Both the position numbers and the translations under genes were made by a program. The notes beneath the pieces are model-generated. The model did no database searches. It was not told the DNA's origin and worked only from the letters and a program-made list of their open reading frames with translations. Below, one piece after another: positions 40,973 through 42,088 of a stretch of DNA of 42,088 bases (its first letter is position 1; every line of letters begins with the position of its first letter). The DNA comes from JAEZKC01 sp046538945 (GTDB lineage Bacteria; Fibrobacterota; Chitinivibrionia; Chitinivibrionales; Chitinispirillaceae), in assembly GCA_046538945.1 (NCBI GenBank), contig JBKHHW010000009.1:1-42088 (forward strand), written 5' to 3'.

Positions 40973-41995
40973 ATGAGTATTCAGGACGCTATCAAAACCA
41001 TAACAGCAGGTAAGAGTCTCTCTCTTTGCCAAGCATCCGACGCATTCACTGATATCATGGAAGGACAGGCCACCGATGCCCAGATCGCCGCTTTCATTGT
41101 CGGGCTGCGCATGAAAGGTGAAACTGTAGAGGAGATTACCGGAGCGGCATCCGTCATGAGGGAAAAGGCGGTACCCATACAACCCAGAGAAGGTGACAAT
41201 CTGGTCGACACCTGCGGAACGGGTGGTGACGGTTCAAACACTTTCAATATTTCCACCGCCACTGCAATAGTTGCTGCCGGTGCGGGAGCAAAGGTGGCCA
41301 AACACGGCAACCGTTCCGTGTCGAGCCGAAGCGGAAGCGCGGATGTGCTGGAAGCCCTGGGGGTAAATGTGAACCTCAGCGCAGATCAGATAAGCCGCTG
41401 CATCGAGGAGACCGGCATAGGATTCCTTTTCGCACCGATGCTGCATAAAGCGATGAAATACGCCACGGCTCCGCGAAAGGAGATCGGCGTCCGTACGGTT
41501 TTTAACGTACTGGGTCCCCTGACCAACCCCGCGGCTGCACCCAATCAACTGATGGGCGTCTTTTCCGCCCACCTCACGGCAACCATGGCCGAAGTGCTGC
41601 GCAACCTGGGCACACACAGAGCATTTGTCGTTCACGGTCTGGATCCCATCGATGAAATCTCCCTCTGCAACAGAACCCGGATTTCAGAAATCAAAGATGG
41701 AAAGATAGAGACCTACACTGTGGAACCGGAGATGTACGGGCTGAAACGAGTTGATCCTCAGGCGGTTTCAGGAGGGGATCCCCAGATGAATGCCGCGATT
41801 ATTCGGGAAATTCTGGAAGGGAAAAAGGGGGCGGCACGGGATATCGTGCTTCTGAATGCCGCTTTTGCCCTGTGCGCCGCCTCCATTGTGCAGAACCCCG
41901 AAGAGGGGATCAAAGCTGCAGGAGAGGCAATCGATTCCGGAGCAGCGCAGAACAAGCTCAGAGAACTGGTCGATTTCACCTGCAGTTTCAAATAA
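40973..41995 (+). CDS. trpD: Anthranilate phosphoribosyltransferase TrpD
   Basis: TrpD joins anthranilate to phosphoribosyl pyrophosphate in tryptophan synthesis. The 340-residue protein has the glycine-rich DTCGTGGDGSNTFNIST (79-95), KHGNRSVSSRSGSADVLEALG (110-130) and the metal-binding DEISLCNRT region. I start at ATG 40973, where AGAGGA lies five bases upstream and the family alignment normally begins; ATG at 40916 would add 19 residues without a site. No other trp gene lies upstream, so others may follow beyond the right edge. Confidence 0.96.
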   Translation: MSIQDAIKTITAGKSLSLCQASDAFTDIMEGQATDAQIAAFIVGLRMKGETVEEITGAASVMREKAVPIQPREGDNLVDTCGTGGDGSNTFNISTATAIVAAGAGAKVAKHGNRSVSSRSGSADVLEALGVNVNLSADQISRCIEETGIGFLFAPMLHKAMKYATAPRKEIGVRTVFNVLGPLTNPAAAPNQLMGVFSAHLTATMAEVLRNLGTHRAFVVHGLDPIDEISLCNRTRISEIKDGKIETYTVEPEMYGLKRVDPQAVSGGDPQMNAAIIREILEGKKGAARDIVLLNAAFALCAASIVQNPEEGIKAAGEAIDSGAAQNKLRELVDFTCSFK

Positions 41996-42088
41996 GCGAA
42001 CTAACTACAGGTGATTTTCGATCTGATCAAGCTCTTTGGTTTACCATGACTGCTTCGATAGTTTTGGTATTGAAGTTGTAACGGAGCT
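41996..42088. other. Right edge after trpD
   Basis: No gene is complete here. The last bases, TAACGGAGCT, contain a GGAG that could be the ribosome site of a next plus-strand gene starting past the window, such as another trp gene; this cannot be confirmed. Confidence 0.3.

Noticed and set aside
1..42088. CRISPR array, insertion sequence, prophage or integrase
   Set aside because: No regularly spaced direct repeats, transposase or integrase frames were noticed; encapsulin has a capsid fold, but no other phage gene is near it.

Overview
This window looks like a chromosomal core region of a diderm (Gram-negative) bacterium of moderate GC. It carries a complete-looking division and cell wall (dcw) cluster. 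MurE has the DNPR motif typical of enzymes that add meso-diaminopimelate. There is an Mla/MCE lipid-transport operon, a lipobox lipoprotein, and a family-1 encapsulin with an encapsulated ferritin. The gene mix would fit Fibrobacterota or a related FCB-type lineage, but this is inferred from gene content only and I am not certain of it.

Layout. 1-391 holds no convincing gene. A tRNA-Arg(CCT) with its own promoter and terminator lies at 392-564 (minus). 577-4123 (minus) is a yebC-ruvC-ruvA-ruvB-DUF2905-acylphosphatase run, preceded by murI and an N-acetylmuramoyl-L-alanine amidase (4262-6567) and smpB (6626-7072). A HIT-family gene runs the other way at 7338-7685. 7662-23119 (minus) is the dcw cluster, transcribed in the order mraZ-rsmH-ftsL-ftsI(PASTA)-murE-murF-murD-ftsW-murG-murC-ftsQ-ftsA-ftsZ-small ORF, with many ATGA or GTGA stop/start overlaps. 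mraY is missing from its usual place and MurG is strongly divergent. A sigma70-like promoter and a 10-bp-spaced MraZ box array precede mraZ.

23323-31596 is mixed: a membrane coiled-coil protein, a phosphohexomutase (GlmM-like), a secreted protein of unknown function, a TIM-barrel metal enzyme overlapping a predicted primase-polymerase (AEP superfamily) gene, a transketolase with a Shine-Dalgarno-sequestering hairpin, and a CBS-pair protein.

31716-36239 (minus) is the most distinctive part. It is a tightly packed run of PfpI/DJ-1 protein, membrane Hanks-type pseudokinase, membrane-anchored beta-helix protein, encapsulated ferritin-like protein with a C-terminal cargo tag, and encapsulin shell. 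One promoter candidate sits upstream and a hairpin sits downstream. It suggests an iron-storage or oxidative-stress nanocompartment coupled to a cell-envelope sensor.

36527-42088 holds a DUF302 gene, an engB-mlaE-mlaF-mlaD-TPR lipoprotein operon (minus) and trpD (plus) at the right edge.
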